This document shows, in pieces, positions 44,311 to 57,075 of a stretch of 64,000 bases of DNA; within the stretch, counting starts at the first letter, position 1, and every line of letters begins with the position of its first letter. The translations under genes were made by a program, and so were the position numbers. The stretch comes from Rhytidiadelphus loreus (Eukaryota; Streptophyta; Bryopsida; Hypnales; Hylocomiaceae): the NCBI GenBank assembly GCA_947034895.1, contig OX344763.1, forward strand, positions 82,913,093 to 82,977,092, in the 5' to 3' direction. The notes below the pieces were generated by a model. It was not told the origin of the DNA. It made no database searches and saw nothing but the letters and a program-made list of their open reading frames with translations.

Positions 44311-44531
44311 CACTACAATAGAAAGGGGTGTTTTAAGTAGGGTTTTAAGTATAGTCCTAGACACAAGATATTAAGTAATGACCTTTAAGTCAAATTTCAG
44401 CAAAAAATGACAAAAAAGACATGTGTTTAGGTCATTTTTTGCTGAAATTTGACTTATAGGTCATTACTTAATATCATGTGTCTAGGACTATACTTAAAAC
44501 CTTGCTTAAAACAACCCTTTTTCTTGTAGTG
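44311..44531. mobile_element. CACTA-type hairpin MITE with CCT duplication
   Basis: 221 bp, CACTACAATAGAAA to TTTTTCTTGTAGTG, almost fully self-complementary: the arm GTATAGTCCTAGACACA is matched by TGTGTCTAGGACTATAC. CCT is duplicated (44308-44310 and 44532-44534), the 3-bp size of CACTA elements. Confidence 0.9.
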
Positions 44532-45439
44532 CCTGGAATGCTGCTATGGACACAAAATGTGCAATGCATCATAGTGAAACTCTTTTGTATAGGACAACTA
44601 TGAAACTATTCATCCTCAAAAATAAATTCCTCAAAAAAAATCTCGAAATGAATTTATACTTTATATTACTACTTTTCCATTTCTTGAAAAAATTGATTCC
44701 ACAATATTAGAAAATGATGATTTCTTTAAAAAAAAAAATTCAATCACTTTATGAAGTTCAACAATGTGTGCATGTATTTTTGCTATACAAGGTATGAAAA
44801 TTTTGTACTAAGTATTAAGAAGATCTTCATTAGAAAGACCTTATTTTTATGTAACTATTTTATTTCTACAATTGCCAATAATTTGATTATTTAAAGACGA
44901 TAGGTAGTTGTAACTTATAGCTGATATCTATAATTTTTGCATGTCGATTGTTCAAGAAGTACTAAAGTTTCCACTGTAGACATCTTGGACAAGGCTCAAA
45001 ATATAGTGATTTTTTTTCTAATTGACCCTAATGAACTTCAAAATTTCTTTAATGCCCCACTTCGTGGACATGGTTTAGTGTCTTTCGAGAAAGAACACAT
45101 AGGAAAATAATAAATTCTTCACCAAAAAAGATTCAAGAGGTTCGAATTTGTTGTACTTTCAATTGCATGATGTTCTCAAAAAATGAAAAAAAAAATAGTT
45201 TGAGTTAGGAAAGTATTTTAGAGGAGTAGTGAATTTAAAGACAGAATCAAATGTTGGTTCACAATTCTTCCAAATAAACTTTGGCCATTCACATATACAG
45301 AATTTGATTCCTCCCTTTTTTTATTTTTCAGAGAGATTTTGACTCTTAATTATTCTTAATTGTGAATCCTACATGGTTTTTATTTTTCTACTGTACAATT
45401 GTCCATAAAAAAAAAACATCAATCCAATTGACTATTTTC

Positions 45440-45515
45440 AGATAGGTAAGACATTGTTCCTTAGGAATTTGATACCAGGTAAGACATTGTTCTTTAGGAA
45501 TTTGATACCATTGTT
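45440..45515. repeat. Small tandem duplication (about 36 bp)
   Basis: GGTAAGACATTGTTC(C/T)TTAGG, then AATTTGATACCA, occurs twice in a row. Confidence 0.8.
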
Positions 45516-46276
45516 CCACAATGGCCTTCACATATATAAGATTGCATACACTTTAAAATATAATTCTAAACACATTTAAATAATGCATTAGATTGGATTC
45601 AATGAATTTGAGGGTTGCAAGTTCCCATGCGTTTCCAAACGTTAGAAACTGCACCGCACATGATGCTAATGTGGTCGAGAGACGACCACATTAGCAATTA
45701 TTAAAAAATTAATTAATTAATTTTTAATCCAAATTTTTTTATTTTTTAATATTTTTAATTTTTAATTTTAATACTTTCATAATTTTTTTTAAAATTTTAT
45801 TTTTTATTTTTTATTTTTTTTATTTTTTTCTTTGGCAACACAGGCCGGTTCATAGTGACAAGAATTAGCCTAAAACTGCCCTCCCCAAGGCTCAATCCCA
45901 TGTAATGCTAGTACCTTTTGTGAATTTAATTTCCACAATTCAATTCAATGACTTTAGTATGTACTTTCAAAAATGCAAAAAAATATTGCGTTGTTTTTTT
46001 GGGGTGTTGAATTAACATTACAAACTTCTCACAATTGCATTGGATGGAACAAAACTATAATTAAAATCAACGTGTAAATAATTCGGTATTAGAGTGATTT
46101 GATCTTATATCCCAAAAAATCCTAGAACGTGAATGTGAAGTTAGAGTACTCAAATTTTGTGGGTGTCATAAGAGTAAAATAAAAAGTTCAAAGTTTACAT
46201 TTTCGGATTTGAAGCATATGTTTCAATATTTATTGTAACAAGTAACTGAAATTCAAAATCATACTCAAGCAAAATT

Positions 46277-46568
46277 TAGTTGTCTTGTTTCACCATTCTT
46301 TCAAAATAATTAGTCAACATAAATAGTCATTCACTTGCATAATTGTCATTCATGATTGTACTACATATTGAAAGTGTGCCACAATGCGCAATGATTTCTG
46401 ACTTACAATTAGCAATCCATTTAGTTGTCTTGTTTCACCATTCTTTCAAAATAATTAGTAAACATAAATAGTCATTCACCTGCATAATTGTCATTCATGA
46501 TTGTACTAAATATTGAAAGTGTGCCACCATGCGCAATAATGTCTGACTTATAATTGGCAATCCATTCT
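46277..46568. repeat. Tandem duplication, about 144-bp unit
   Basis: TAGTTGTCTTGTTTCACC at 46278 and 46422; the two units differ at about ten positions. The rest of 44.6-46.9 kb is AT-rich without a gene. Confidence 0.8.
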
Positions 46569-46959
46569 TAATTAAAGTAGTCTCCTAATCTCCTTGAATG
46601 CTCCAACTTTTTAAAAGTTCGATTTTTCAAAATTGTCCATAATCTTTCGATTCTTATTCATGACATTTGACATTTTGTGAACCCAAAATACACTGGAGTT
46701 CACCGAATTTGGTGTACATAATGTAGAAAAAAAGAATTCCTTGAATTAAATGTATTCATGATTATTTTCTAAGTAAATTAACAACTTCAACCTTTAGATT
46801 GAATCGTTAACCTTTTATGAGTTCTTATAGTTTGGAAAATTATTCGTCCATTAGGAATTGTTGTGGAAAAAAAATTCATACTACTTTTAAAGATTTTTAT
46901 ACACTAACCAACTTTTCTTTTGAATGAAGTTGTGTATATAATGTTTAAAAAAAAATAGC

Positions 46960-48410
46960 TTTCACTCAATGTTTTCAATTTATGATTATTTTCTAAATAA
47001 ACTTTCAACTTCAACAATTACAAGTAACCCCAAACCTTTAATGAATTTTTATAGTATGGGGAATTATACGTACATTAAGAAATATTTAGAAAAAAAAAAT
47101 CAAACTATTTCTATGCATTTTTGTACGCCAAGGAACTTTTATTTAATTGAACCAGGCGTTGTAGTTAACAAATACCTAAAGCCCAGAAGCCATGGAATAA
47201 ATGAAGTAAATGAAATAAAAAAAATATGTAGAAGTTCAAAATTAGTTGAACATTTAGAATTCATGGAAACAATTATTTTATGGTACTTTCATGCCTTTTT
47301 GTACGCCAAAGAACTTTTATTTAATTGAACCAGGTGTTGTAGTTAACAAATACCTAAAGCCCAGAAGCCATGGAATAAATGAAGTAAATGAAATAAAAAA
47401 AATATGTAGAAGTTCAAAATTAGTTGAACATTTAGAATTCATGGAAACAATTATTTTATGGTACTTTCATGCCTTTTTGTACGCCAAAGAACTTTTATTT
47501 AATTGAACCAGGTGTTGTAGTTAACAAATACCTAAAGCCCAGAAGCCATGGAATAAATGAAGTAAATGAAATCAAAAAATTATGTAGAAGTTCAAAATTA
47601 GTTGAACATTTAGAATTCATGGAAACAATTATTTTATGGTACTTTCATGCCTTTTTGTACGCCAAAGAACTTTTATTTAATTGAACCAGGTGTTGTAGTT
47701 AACAAATACCTAAAGCCCAGAAGCCATGGAATAAATGAAGTAAATGAAATCAAAAAATTATGTAGAAGTTCAAAATTAGTTGAACATTTAGAATTCATGG
47801 AAACAATTATTTTATGGTACTTTCATGCCTTTTTGTACGCCAAAGAACTTTTATTTAATTGAACCAGGTGTTGTAGTTAACAAATACCTAAAGCCCAGAA
47901 GCCATGGAATAAATGAAGTAAATGAAATCAAAAAAATATGTAGAAGTTCAAAATTAGTTGAACATTTAGAATTCATGGAAACAATTATTTTATGGTACTT
48001 TCATGCCTTTTTGTACGCCAAAAAACTTTTATTTAATTGAACCAAGCGCTGTAGTTAACAAATACCTAAAGCCCAGAAGCCATGGGATAAATGAAGTAAA
48101 TGAAATCAAAAAATTATGTAGAAGTTCAAAATTAGTTGAACATTTAGAATTCATGGAAACAATTATTTTATGGTACTTTCATGCCTTTTTGTACGCCAAA
48201 GAACTTTTATTTAATTGAACCAAGCGCTGTAGTTAACAAATACCTAAAGCCCAGAAGCCATGGGATAAATGAAGTAAATGAAATCAAAAAAATATGTAGA
48301 AGTTCAAAATTAGTTGAACATTTAGAATTCATGGAAATAATTAATTTATGGTACTTTCATGCATTTCTGTACGCAAATGAACCAGGCGTTGTAGTTTATA
48401 AGCCTTGAAG
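46960..48410. repeat. 178-bp tandem repeat, about 7.5 copies
   Basis: GTACGCC occurs at 47123, 47301, 47479, 47657, 47835, 48013 and 48191, with a variant at 48369: an exact 178-bp step. Copies are nearly identical. 178 is not divisible by 3, so the frame changes from unit to unit, and the chain of 71-residue open frames is an artefact. The unit length equals that of several plant centromere satellites, but such a short array inside a transposon is more likely an element-internal repeat. Confidence 0.9.
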
Positions 48411-49200
48411 CCCTAATTAAAAACCATCAGGTGTATATATATATATCTTTTAAATTATTTTATTTCAGTTGAAATTTACGATATCTAGACAATAGCATAT
48501 GGCATATGAAAGTAGAATACTTTGGCGGATTGAAGATTGCATACAAGTACCATAAAATTAGTTTCCGAATCAAAATTTAACTATTCTGTACTTTAGAACA
48601 TTGACATATTTCTTTTATTTCTTGTTTTCAATTTCTCTTTTATTTTCTAGACTTTCGTTTCTTAAACTACAAATGTTACACATTGCCTAATGAAAATAGT
48701 GAAAGTTATATTGCGCAGGGAAAGGCCCACTAATGTTTATTATCCAATTTTGATGCTTGAAAAAAGAATGACTCATGCCCTGTATTTAAGAAAACCTAAT
48801 CAAACTCTATATTCCATTCAATGCACATATTAGAAGATGCAGAATGCTTCGAATAAGTTACTAATACTTCAAAGATGTTGCATTCATGACCACATAATTT
48901 CTTAATCACTTATATTATATATTTGTTTTAAATTTAGGTATTTTCATTCACGTATATGTTATTTAAAAATGATCAAGAGCAAAAGATTTTTATGGATTAC
49001 AAATCTAAAGTGTATTTGCAACTTGTACATATGCTTTCTAAATCTTTTTAGGTGGAAATTGGACTTGTGAGATTGACAAATCTTACAATCTAATTTATTT
49101 TGTATTGATTTTAAATATTACTAGAGGGTCCCGTGTCATTGCCACAATGAAAATAAACTTAAAAGTAATTTTCTAAATTTCTTAACGTATAAATGATCTC
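48411..49200. other. AT-rich stretch without recognised features
   Basis: I see no gene, palindrome or clear repeat here, apart from a short (TA)n run at 48436. Confidence 0.5.
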
Positions 49201-49455
49201 ATTCTTGTACCATGAGTCCAAACATCAAGAAACAAAGTGTATGCACCCCGGCCTCCTTGCCGAGGGTTTCCTAACAGTACCAAGCACATTGAAATCAAGA
49301 ATAAAAAAAAATTTAATTTTTTTTTAATCCATAAATAACTTCAAAATTAAAGAATTTTTGCACTATGTGTCCAAACGTCACGAAACCATGTCCGTGCACC
49401 CTTCCTTGCCGAGGGCTTTCCAACATTACGCAACACGCAATCGGGGGATCCTTCG
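49200..49455. repeat. Imperfect tandem duplication, about 149-bp unit
   Basis: TTGCCGAGGG(T/C)TTTC with the preceding GTCCAAAC(A/G)TCA(C/A)GAAAC occurs at about 49257 and 49406. The units are separated by an A/T-rich stretch. Confidence 0.65.
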
Positions 49456-49879
49456 ATTTGAGAGGTCTAAACATAACAAACAAAACAAACAAATAAGGAT
49501 TGGACTCAATGTTTTATGGCTACATGTTCTTCAGGATTCATTTTCGTTTACACTTTTTTCTAGAAATCTATAACATTTGCTTACTATGATTTTTTTTATT
49601 TTCAAAGGTTTGTAATTGATTCGAAATTTAGGAAAACTAACTAACATTTATGTTACTAAAAAATTAATTGAATCCACGGTCATAGGTTCCTAACTTCTAC
49701 TTTTTTAGAATTTTTTTCCCGCTCGCAGGCTGGCAACCACGGAATTTCCTCCAACTATGGAATCCGTGGACTAGAGCAGCCTTTTGGAAGGACTTCTCCC
49801 TGTCCAAAATTAGGTGTCATCGTCACTGGAAGCACCTTTAGAGACGGAAATATCGGCCAAAGTTGAAAGCAGATCTAAT

Positions 49880-50020
49880 TCTAAACTTGGAAACTTCCGT
49901 TTGAATTTCAGTTTCCCACCTCATACATCCCGCCATATCTCACTCCCACCCTCTCTCTCTTTCTCTCCCTCCGTATTCGGAAGCAAGTTCAACACCACTA
50001 GCTGATGCGCATCATTTTCA
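49880..50020 (+). promoter_or_regulatory. Probable transcription start region of the B transposase
   Basis: A pyrimidine tract (CACCCTCTCTCTCTTTCTC, about 49947-49965) stands out in AT-rich DNA, 1 kb before the ATG. The leader between it and the coding exon holds the six B-type palindromes, so these are likely in a 5' UTR intron. Confidence 0.4.
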
Positions 50021-50448
50021 GCCGTTTGGAGTGAAGAGTAGTGCATGTTATCGTCGAGTGATTGTGTTTCTTCTGAATGTGGGTATGATTTTCTGCACTA
50101 AAGAATGGTGTTGCTCATTTATGGTTCTACTTGATGTTGTTTTGTTTGTATATGATGTATTATAGGTTTCTCGAGGTTGGCATTGACGAAGTCATTATGT
50201 CATCGGTTGTGTTATTATTTGTGTTGCAGTGGATTGACATGATAACCTTGTAGTGAATGTAGAGAGATGTAGGTTGATAGTGTTCAGTATGTCATTATTT
50301 GGTTTTCGATGTACTGTACAGGATGGAAGTAGAAAACATTTTTGTAGTTCAATCTGCCAGGTGCAATCATTTACTCATGACGTAAATGTGAAGAATGTTC
50401 AAAAACTAAGGCTTCCGATTTTTTAGCCGCATTTAACGGGATCATCGA

Positions 50449-50977
50449 CTCGAGGATACCAAAGTGACAACAGTACTGAGATTCTGAATCAGAGAACATT
50501 ATCATCGAGTTGACGATATGAGAATGACTCCGTCTGCCGGACAAACTAACGAAGTATATTATCATAATTAACATTGACCTTACATAATAGCTTCAAGGTT
50601 CAAGGTCAGGAAATTATCCTCGAGTCGACGATAATTTCCCTCCAATTGGGGAGATGATTACTGTCGAGAAATTAATAAGCAATCTGAGATCATCATCGGA
50701 ATTAGCAAATCTCAGTCACAGTACTTGTATGGTTTTTTGTGAAATAATTATTTATCATCGATTCGATGATAAATTATAATCCTACTGAAAACCCTAGAAT
50801 CGTGTGTATACTCTATAATCGAGTTGACAATGTAGTATTGACCTCTGTCCTTTACACGATATTCTGAAACATCTGTATCATTTTCTCTTACTTTGCATTT
50901 GCCATGTACTGAGGGATTTACTTTTCCTATATATTGACTTGCTGCATTGAAATTTGTCATCCTCGAGTCGACGATAA
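50449..50977. repeat. Six B-type palindromes upstream of the transposase
   Basis: Sites at 50449-50469, 50499-50519, 50614-50634, 50752-50772 (perfect, TTATCATCGA half-site), 50813-50833 (weak) and 50957-50977. The last ends 29 bp before the start codon. The A transposase also has six sites upstream, of the A type. Confidence 0.85.
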
Positions 50978-51006
50978 TTCTAACTATTGGTCTTCGTATT
51001 TTCAGA

Positions 51007-53845
51007 ATGGATTTTCATAGACCTCATGAGTTTGTAAATCCAGTTCCTACACTTCCAGATGGTGTTCAAGCTTGCGAAGGAATTCCTTGTGCAAAATGGG
51101 TGTCATTGCCCGTCACTCTAAGAGATGAAGAGGGGTTGGATGTCGCAAGGGGTGTTTGTCAAAATGTTGATCCAGATTTGGTCATTGACATGGATAAGAA
51201 GCCTCTTGGTGATGATCGAGTTGCCATTCAGATTGCAGAGTCTTTGAATGAAGAGTTGTTCTCATCTGCAAATATATGGTCGTTGCGTTCTTGGCACATT
51301 AAACGAGTGTTTCTCCATGATGGTGTAAATTTGTATGACCATGACCAGACCTATTTATACAACATGGCTGTAAACGCCTCAAACAGAAGAGTTCGTAAAG
51401 GGGTCCGATCATATGAAACAACTCGTGAGAAGGTTGATCCTGTTGTGCCTCCTAAGAGAGAACTTCTCCTCACTATGGAATCCATCACAACAGTTTCCAC
51501 GAAAACATGTTGTAGTAGAAATTGTGTGCAACCTTTTCTTTGTGAGCAAATTCAAGCAATTTGGCGGTTATGACTTCAAGGCTCGCAACAAGATACTTTT
51601 AGAAGTGCATAGGCAGATCCACAAAGATGGTGATGGCAAGGAGTGGATAACTTTGAAAGGTAGGGAAGTATGTCCCACTACATGGTGGATCATTCACGGG
51701 ATTGCGAAAACTACCTACTATAGGTATAAAGAAAAGGCCCAAGTTGGAAAGCAATCTGAGGTCCACGGAAATGTGGGATCCAAGAAGCCTCGCATGCATA
51801 CTCTTCAAGCTACTGCCACACTTCGACAACTTATTGAGTCTGATGCAGATAAAATGCCACACAAAACAAGAACACTAGAGTCTGGAGAGAAAGTCCCATC
51901 AATGGTTCTACCATCTGCATTTTGTTGGAGTGAGCAATTACCAAAAATCAACGAGTGTACTGCATCACTTGACTTGCAACCAATTTCTTCTAGTGGCTTG
52001 AGCAACATTCGCCATGCTTCTTTCCCAAAATTTGCTGCAAAGGCTCGTGGAGACACTTTTGCAAGGTGTGGGCTATGTGATACATACAAGCAATTGAGGA
52101 GTGCTTGTGTGTGTTCAGAGACACAAAATAAGTGGACAAATCTTTTGAATATCCACGTTGTTGGGCAGAAGGCACACAGGGAATACTACTATGGAAATCG
52201 GTATTTTTCCGAGACATATCCAGAGAAGATGTTGTGCATCATTCATGATAAAATGGATCATTCAAAGACATCTTCTCCACACTTTTCTCACAAGACCAAA
52301 GTGACAGAGTCCTTCATGAAAATGCCCGTTGCTGTTACAAGTATGATTGCTCATGGTCATGGAGATGTGCAATATGCACACTACGGTTTGGGCATTTTCC
52401 CATTTGATTCAAATCATACCATTGGATCCATTACAAGGTTGTTGCGTGATTTGGAAGGACCGCCAAAGAATTCATCGCGTACATTATTCTCTATCGAGAG
52501 AGACCAATCCACCTTGATGAAGGCACTTCTAAATGGAGCAGAGAATTGCTTGGACTCCCTCCTTCCACCTCTCCAAGAACCAATTCCGGCTCAACCTCTC
52601 CCACCAGTATTAGTATTGCAATTGGATAATGCTTCAGGGGACATCAAGAATCGATATGTTTTTGCTTTTTGCTCTTTGCTTGTATATAAAGGCATTTTTC
52701 GTGAGGTGTACATCAACTTCCTCATTGTGGGACACACTCACGAAGACATTGATGCTCTTTTTGGTTGATGGAGCTCAAGATTGAAGACAAATAACTACCC
52801 AACACTTCCTTTGCTCATGAAATCCTTCATGGATTGTGAAACGCATCCCGTGATTCCTCATCTCATCGAGGAGCTTCCTGATTTCAAGAAATTTGTGGAG
52901 GGTTACTTGGGCTCTCACGGGGACTACCTTGAAGGACATTTGAAGTCCCAACAATTTAAGTTTTTTATCGATTCTTCAGGATGGCCTTTGATGGAGTATA
53001 AGAATTTGTGTACGGACGATAAGTGGTTGCCAGAGCATGGCAAAGGAATTAGGTTGTGGATTGAGAGTGAGGATGGACTTCCCATAGTGCCAAGTGGTAG
53101 TCTTCTACCTTTGGCTCCTCAGCCGATGAAAGCTCTTGATGACATAAAAAAGGGCTTGAATGGTTATGTTGGACATTGGAACAAAATGGCAAATGACGAT
53201 TATACTGGAGAGTTTAGGCGGAAGAATGGTCCACTACAAGATTATTGGAAAGGCGTCAGAAGTGCTTTGGATGCTCCTCTTCAGGTGCGTGAGGCGTTAC
53301 TTGATGGTTTTTGGCTGGCTTCCAGGATCGCACCTGACGAGACAGATCGAATGCAAAGAGATGACACATTGCGTGAAGAGGATGCAGAGGATGCACCCTT
53401 TGTTGAACGTAGACGTGATCGTCCACGTCCTTCATTTCGTGTTAATCGTGATACGCACGCAGGTTCTTTTGTTGTGGTGCGTCTCGCAGATCATGACTCG
53501 AAGCCATTTTGGCTTGCCAGGGCCATTACAGCTTCCAGCCTAGATCCGGGGCATATGCATAAGATCAAAATCCAATATTGGACACCTACTTCGGATCGGC
53601 ACATTAATATGGAGAACTATGCCGAATGGGACACCAAAGAAGGGAATGTGTGGCGTGAGGATTGCGTAATACCTTCAGATTGGGCAAATACAGATTGTAT
53701 CATGACAGCTTGGAAGCCACGTTTTCGTGAAACAACTAAACATCCAAAAGTGACAATTCCAAGTACCCAAATTGATATCATAAAGGCATCAGTGGCGGCC
53801 TTTACGACAACTGCAACTAATGATGACTCTATGGAAGAAGATTGA
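51007..53845 (+). pseudogene. DUF7869-type transposase-like gene (B), one frameshift and one stop
   Basis: The start ATG (51007) follows a TTTTCAG acceptor. N-terminal blocks EGIPCAKWVSLPV and AIQIAESL are shared with the A copy. A Cys-rich block (STKTCCSRNCVQPF) follows, then a frameshift near 51565 where about ten codons are lost relative to A. Then come IIHDKMDHSKTSSP, IAHGHGDVQYAHYG, VLQLDNASGDIKNR and GHTHEDIDALFG, with a TGA at 52766-52768 where A has Arg (RWS), and the C-terminal half to 53845. D of HDKMD, D of LDN and the H/D cluster of GHTHEDID are candidates for an RNase H-like catalytic centre. The last 130 residues (GSFVVVRLADHDSKPFWLAR) look like a small beta-barrel reader domain. 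Probably the mobility protein; only the motif match supports this. Confidence 0.75.
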
Positions 53846-54369
53846 TTAGTTCATAGTTGTAATTACTAGTAGACTATTATTTTGGTAGTTCAATTACAAT
53901 TAGAATGATCATTGCAACTATCAATATGTTTTGAGATGTTTCATTGATATATGTATTGGTTTTATTATGATAGTGTGGCTATGTAAGTAAGGAGATCCTA
54001 TTTCTATTAATAGTAAACTTATTTCATACTATTGCATCTTCAAGCTTTATATTTAACTAATTTTTTGATATATTTTGTTTATTTTTCATGTGTTTCATAT
54101 CAAAGTTTCATATCTCCAATATGTAGATTAGTGCTTTCAATTGACATTTGTAAGTCTCAATTTAAAGAAATATCTCACTTTATAATGTCTTTGAGTATTT
54201 TTTTCCCTTCTTACAAATAAGTTTGTAAATCCAAATGTGATTTCGAATTTTTGCTACATTTTTTGATGGTAGAAAAATAATCAAATACATTTTTTGACAT
54301 TTCTAAGTCTCAATTTAATGAAGAGTCTCAATTTAATGAAAGATTTCTTGATCCTAAATATAGGAATGA
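53846..54369. other. 3' region between the B transposase and the right end
   Basis: AT-rich, presumably the 3' UTR of the transposase. TTTGACATTT(C/G)TAAGTCTCAATTTAA recurs near 54142 and 54292. No gene. Confidence 0.45.
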
Positions 54370-54415
54370 ATTAAAATGAGACTGCAACTTGTCTCATTTT
54401 AACGAATAAGGCCTT
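54370..54415 (-). repeat. Right terminal inverted repeat of element B
   Basis: GTCTCATTTTAACGAAT (54391-54407) is the inverted match to 27091-27107, with AAGGCCTT at 54408-54415. Just inside, TTAAAATGAGAC (54371-54382) forms a small hairpin with the terminus. Confidence 0.8.
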
Positions 54416-55051
54416 TTAATCGTAAATCGCCGCTTACAAAGCGCCGCTACCTCACAGAGCTTGGGCGGCAACCAATTACAACAACTCGAAATCCAAGCAC
54501 AACAATCACAGAGCAGAAGAAAAAAGAACGACACCTGAGCACAATTGTCACAAATACTCGCAAAAGGAAGAAAGATGGCAATCAATCACAGAAGCGCACT
54601 AACGAAGCTCACTCACGGAAACTCATTGTTGAACCCTAAACTGAAGAACAAAGTGAAGAACCCTAAATTGAAAAACAAGAACCCAAAAGCAGGTGGTCAC
54701 ACTGAAAAAGTACACAAATGTTGCAAACTCCTTCTAACACGTCGCAGAACTCCGCAAAAGACGAGGTAAAATTTAACAAAACAAGTCGCAAATACAAAAC
54801 CCTAGTTCGCAAAACACAAAACATTTCGCGAAACAGGAAATACAAAACCCCAGTCTCTAGGCAGACTCGAGTTTCGGGGAGGGGTCGTGTAATCTGGGCC
54901 CTCCATGGCAATCGAGCGTGCGAATTGAAGATTGCTGTCTCTAGCGCATTTAGCCTTCAAATATGGCAGGACATAAGGTAACATGCTCTAAATGTGCCCA
55001 ACTTCTTTATACCGCCCCTATTTTTAGGTGGAAAATGGAGATGGGGTGATC
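54416..55051. other. A2 DNA flanking element B
   Basis: Moderately GC-rich with telo-box-like words (GAACCCTAAACTG near 54635, GAACCCTAAATTG near 54658, AAAACCCTAG near 54798). It may be part of the A2 leader on the far side of B, resembling in style 42.6-43.9 kb of element B. No convincing gene. Confidence 0.4.
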
Positions 55052-55629
55052 TTTAACCCCTGAACGTCTGGATTCATCTCCAAAATTGACGATTTGAGAA
55101 AAAACATTATAAACTACAATTTGGAAGAATATTTTGGAATTGGTATACAAATGGAAGCTCTAGATTTTGATTTTTAAATTCTATCTGTACAGTTAGATCT
55201 ACTAATGCTATCACCAATTTTTTCTATAAATTTTGAAAAGAAAATTTCAGAAAACCTTTTAAATTCAATTACAAGTAAAATTTTATCATTTTTTGAGTAA
55301 AACTTGTTGGAATGGATTTGAAATAAGGTTTTGTTCATGTTGTGATTTTTTGAAATTTTTGTGACCTTTACATCTTTGACCTTGTTTTTGCACATCTAGT
55401 TTTGAACTAAAGTCAATGCAAATTGACCACTTGACATACTTCCACATTTGTAATTTTAGAAATGTATATATTCTAGTAACACCAAATCCAACCGATGGAT
55501 AGGACACCAACTTGATAAAGTATCACCAAAAATTAGGATGACTTTCATCCAAGCAAGAATGAGACAGGAACAAGGATCTGAATCTGTTCATCGTCCAGAA
55601 AATGGACGTCGGAGCGCTCTAGGGTTAAA
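55052..55629. mobile_element. MITE-like element, TTTAACCC ends, 578 bp
   Basis: TTTAACCC at 55052 and GGGTTAAA ending at 55629. Inside each end GAACGTC and GACGTC words follow. It shares both ends with 44043-44271 but is longer. No target duplication is clear and no protein coding is seen. Confidence 0.5.
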
Positions 55630-55689
55630 TGGACCACTTTAGCAATTGAATGCATCAAGGAATTTTTTTTTAATTGATTCTTATTATAA

Positions 55690-57075
55690 AAAAATTATAC
55701 TACTGATCTATATAAATAATAGAAGATATAAAATCTAAGATTAAAATATGAATAGTACTATTCAATTAGGCAATTTAATTAATTAATAAAAAGTTTGTAT
55801 GAAATCACTATATTTAGAGTGTTACATTTCAACCCATCACAACTAATTTCATACATAGTTTGTCAATATTGTATTCATTATCATGTAAAAATCAGGTGCA
55901 ATTAAGATTTGAAGGGTTAATGAAATTTTATTTCTTCCATTATATCAATTGTGATTAGTGTGACTTCTATTTAAGCAGTCAATGACCACCTTTTGAATAA
56001 AGAATAAAGAATTTAAAAAAAACCTTCAAGTGTGCTTTAGGTGTGCATAAGGAGTGCGTGAAGTGCTTCAAATGTGCATGAGGTGTGCTTGAAGTCTAGC
56101 TCAAGCACACCTCAAGTTCACTTCTTTTTTTTTAAATGAGTAAAGAATTTCAACAAACTTTTTTTCCATTGTCATCTAAATTCATTGCAATGACAATAGT
56201 AAAAGTGTGGTTGAGGTATGATTGAGCTAGTCCTCAAGCACATCTAAAGCATAGGTAAAACTTGAAATATCTATGCATTTTATTTGAATTTCAATTGTAT
56301 GGATGTCTTCTAAAGAGGATGACACCCCTATACTCATTAGAGTTGAAGGTACAAAAATGTTACACAAACATTGTTTATAATAGCTTTCGGTATCGCCTAA
56401 AGTCTTCACTCTTTAGACACCTAGTACGGATTAATGTTTACAATAAATTGTTTTAGGCCTAAAGTCTTCAAATACCTATGGATTAATTTACTTTTATGAT
56501 ATAAATTCATATTTTATTTTCAATCTTTTTTCTTTAAATGTTTCACTTCCATTTTCCTTTACATGTTCAAAGAAGATTAAGCTTTCCAAAAAAACATTTT
56601 ACATTTTATTAATGTAACTAACCCCTACTTCTGAGGTTAGTGTCATTAGTCACATGTGAATTAACAAGCTTTTAACATTCTATAACTTTTTATAACAAAT
56701 TCAAATAATACTCACCAATGTACATTGGAATTGCCACAAACCCATATATAATAAAACTTTTTGAACTTGTATATGATGCACATATAGTATTGAAGCAAGC
56801 AATAAAAACATGATACAAATTAATGTTACACATAATATATGCTAATACCATAACCATAATAAATTCACCATTAAAAACACTATAATTTGAATCTTCATTA
56901 AATGAATAACACCAAACAACTAGTTTTGTGATGGCTTGAAATGTAGCACTCTAAGATTAGTGATTTTATGCACACTTTTTATTCAATAATTATATGCTGT
57001 AATTGAATAGCACTATTCACATTTTTAATCTTAGATTTTATCTCTTCCATTATTAATACACTGCAGTAGGTACTC
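55690..57075. mobile_element. Element with about 150-bp terminal inverted repeats
   Basis: The left arm (about 55690-55845) and right arm (about 56925-57075) are imperfect inverted copies. Examples are AAATCTAAGATTAAAA with its complement TTTTAATCTTAGATTT, and AGTGTTACATTTCAA with TTGAAATGTAGCACT. The outermost shared bases are CTACTG...CAGTAG. The interior is AT-rich, with some GTGCTT(G/C)A(A/G)GTGTGC-type words around 56030-56110. The long arms recall Mutator-like elements, but I could not define a target duplication. Confidence 0.6.

Larger units (their letters stand above)
27091..54407 (-). mobile_element. Giant element family B, both ends present, nested in A2
   Basis: The 27.3-kb element is bounded by 17-bp inverted repeats differing at one base. 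Internally it has the leftward multi-exon gene (tail at 27.66, HAD at 28.8-29.6, acidic and coiled-coil parts, methylase-like at 38.7-40.0, ParB-like at 40.2-41.65 kb), a control region with B-type palindromes (41.7-42.5 kb), a repeat-rich middle, six more palindromes (50.4-51.0 kb) and the rightward transposase (51.0-53.85 kb). A hAT-like element (30684-37552) is inserted in a coding exon. Stops and a frameshift in the transposase show that this copy is not autonomous now. Confidence 0.8.

Noticed and set aside
47291..48408. Series of similar 71-residue ORFs as a gene family
   Set aside because: They are one open frame repeated because the 178-bp satellite repeats. The period is not a multiple of 3, and there is no promoter or splice context.
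46960..48410. CRISPR array
   Set aside because: Direct repeats without unique spacers, unit 178 bp, eukaryotic context.
46960..48410. Centromere
   Set aside because: Only about 1.3 kb of satellite inside a transposon; length coincidence alone is not evidence.
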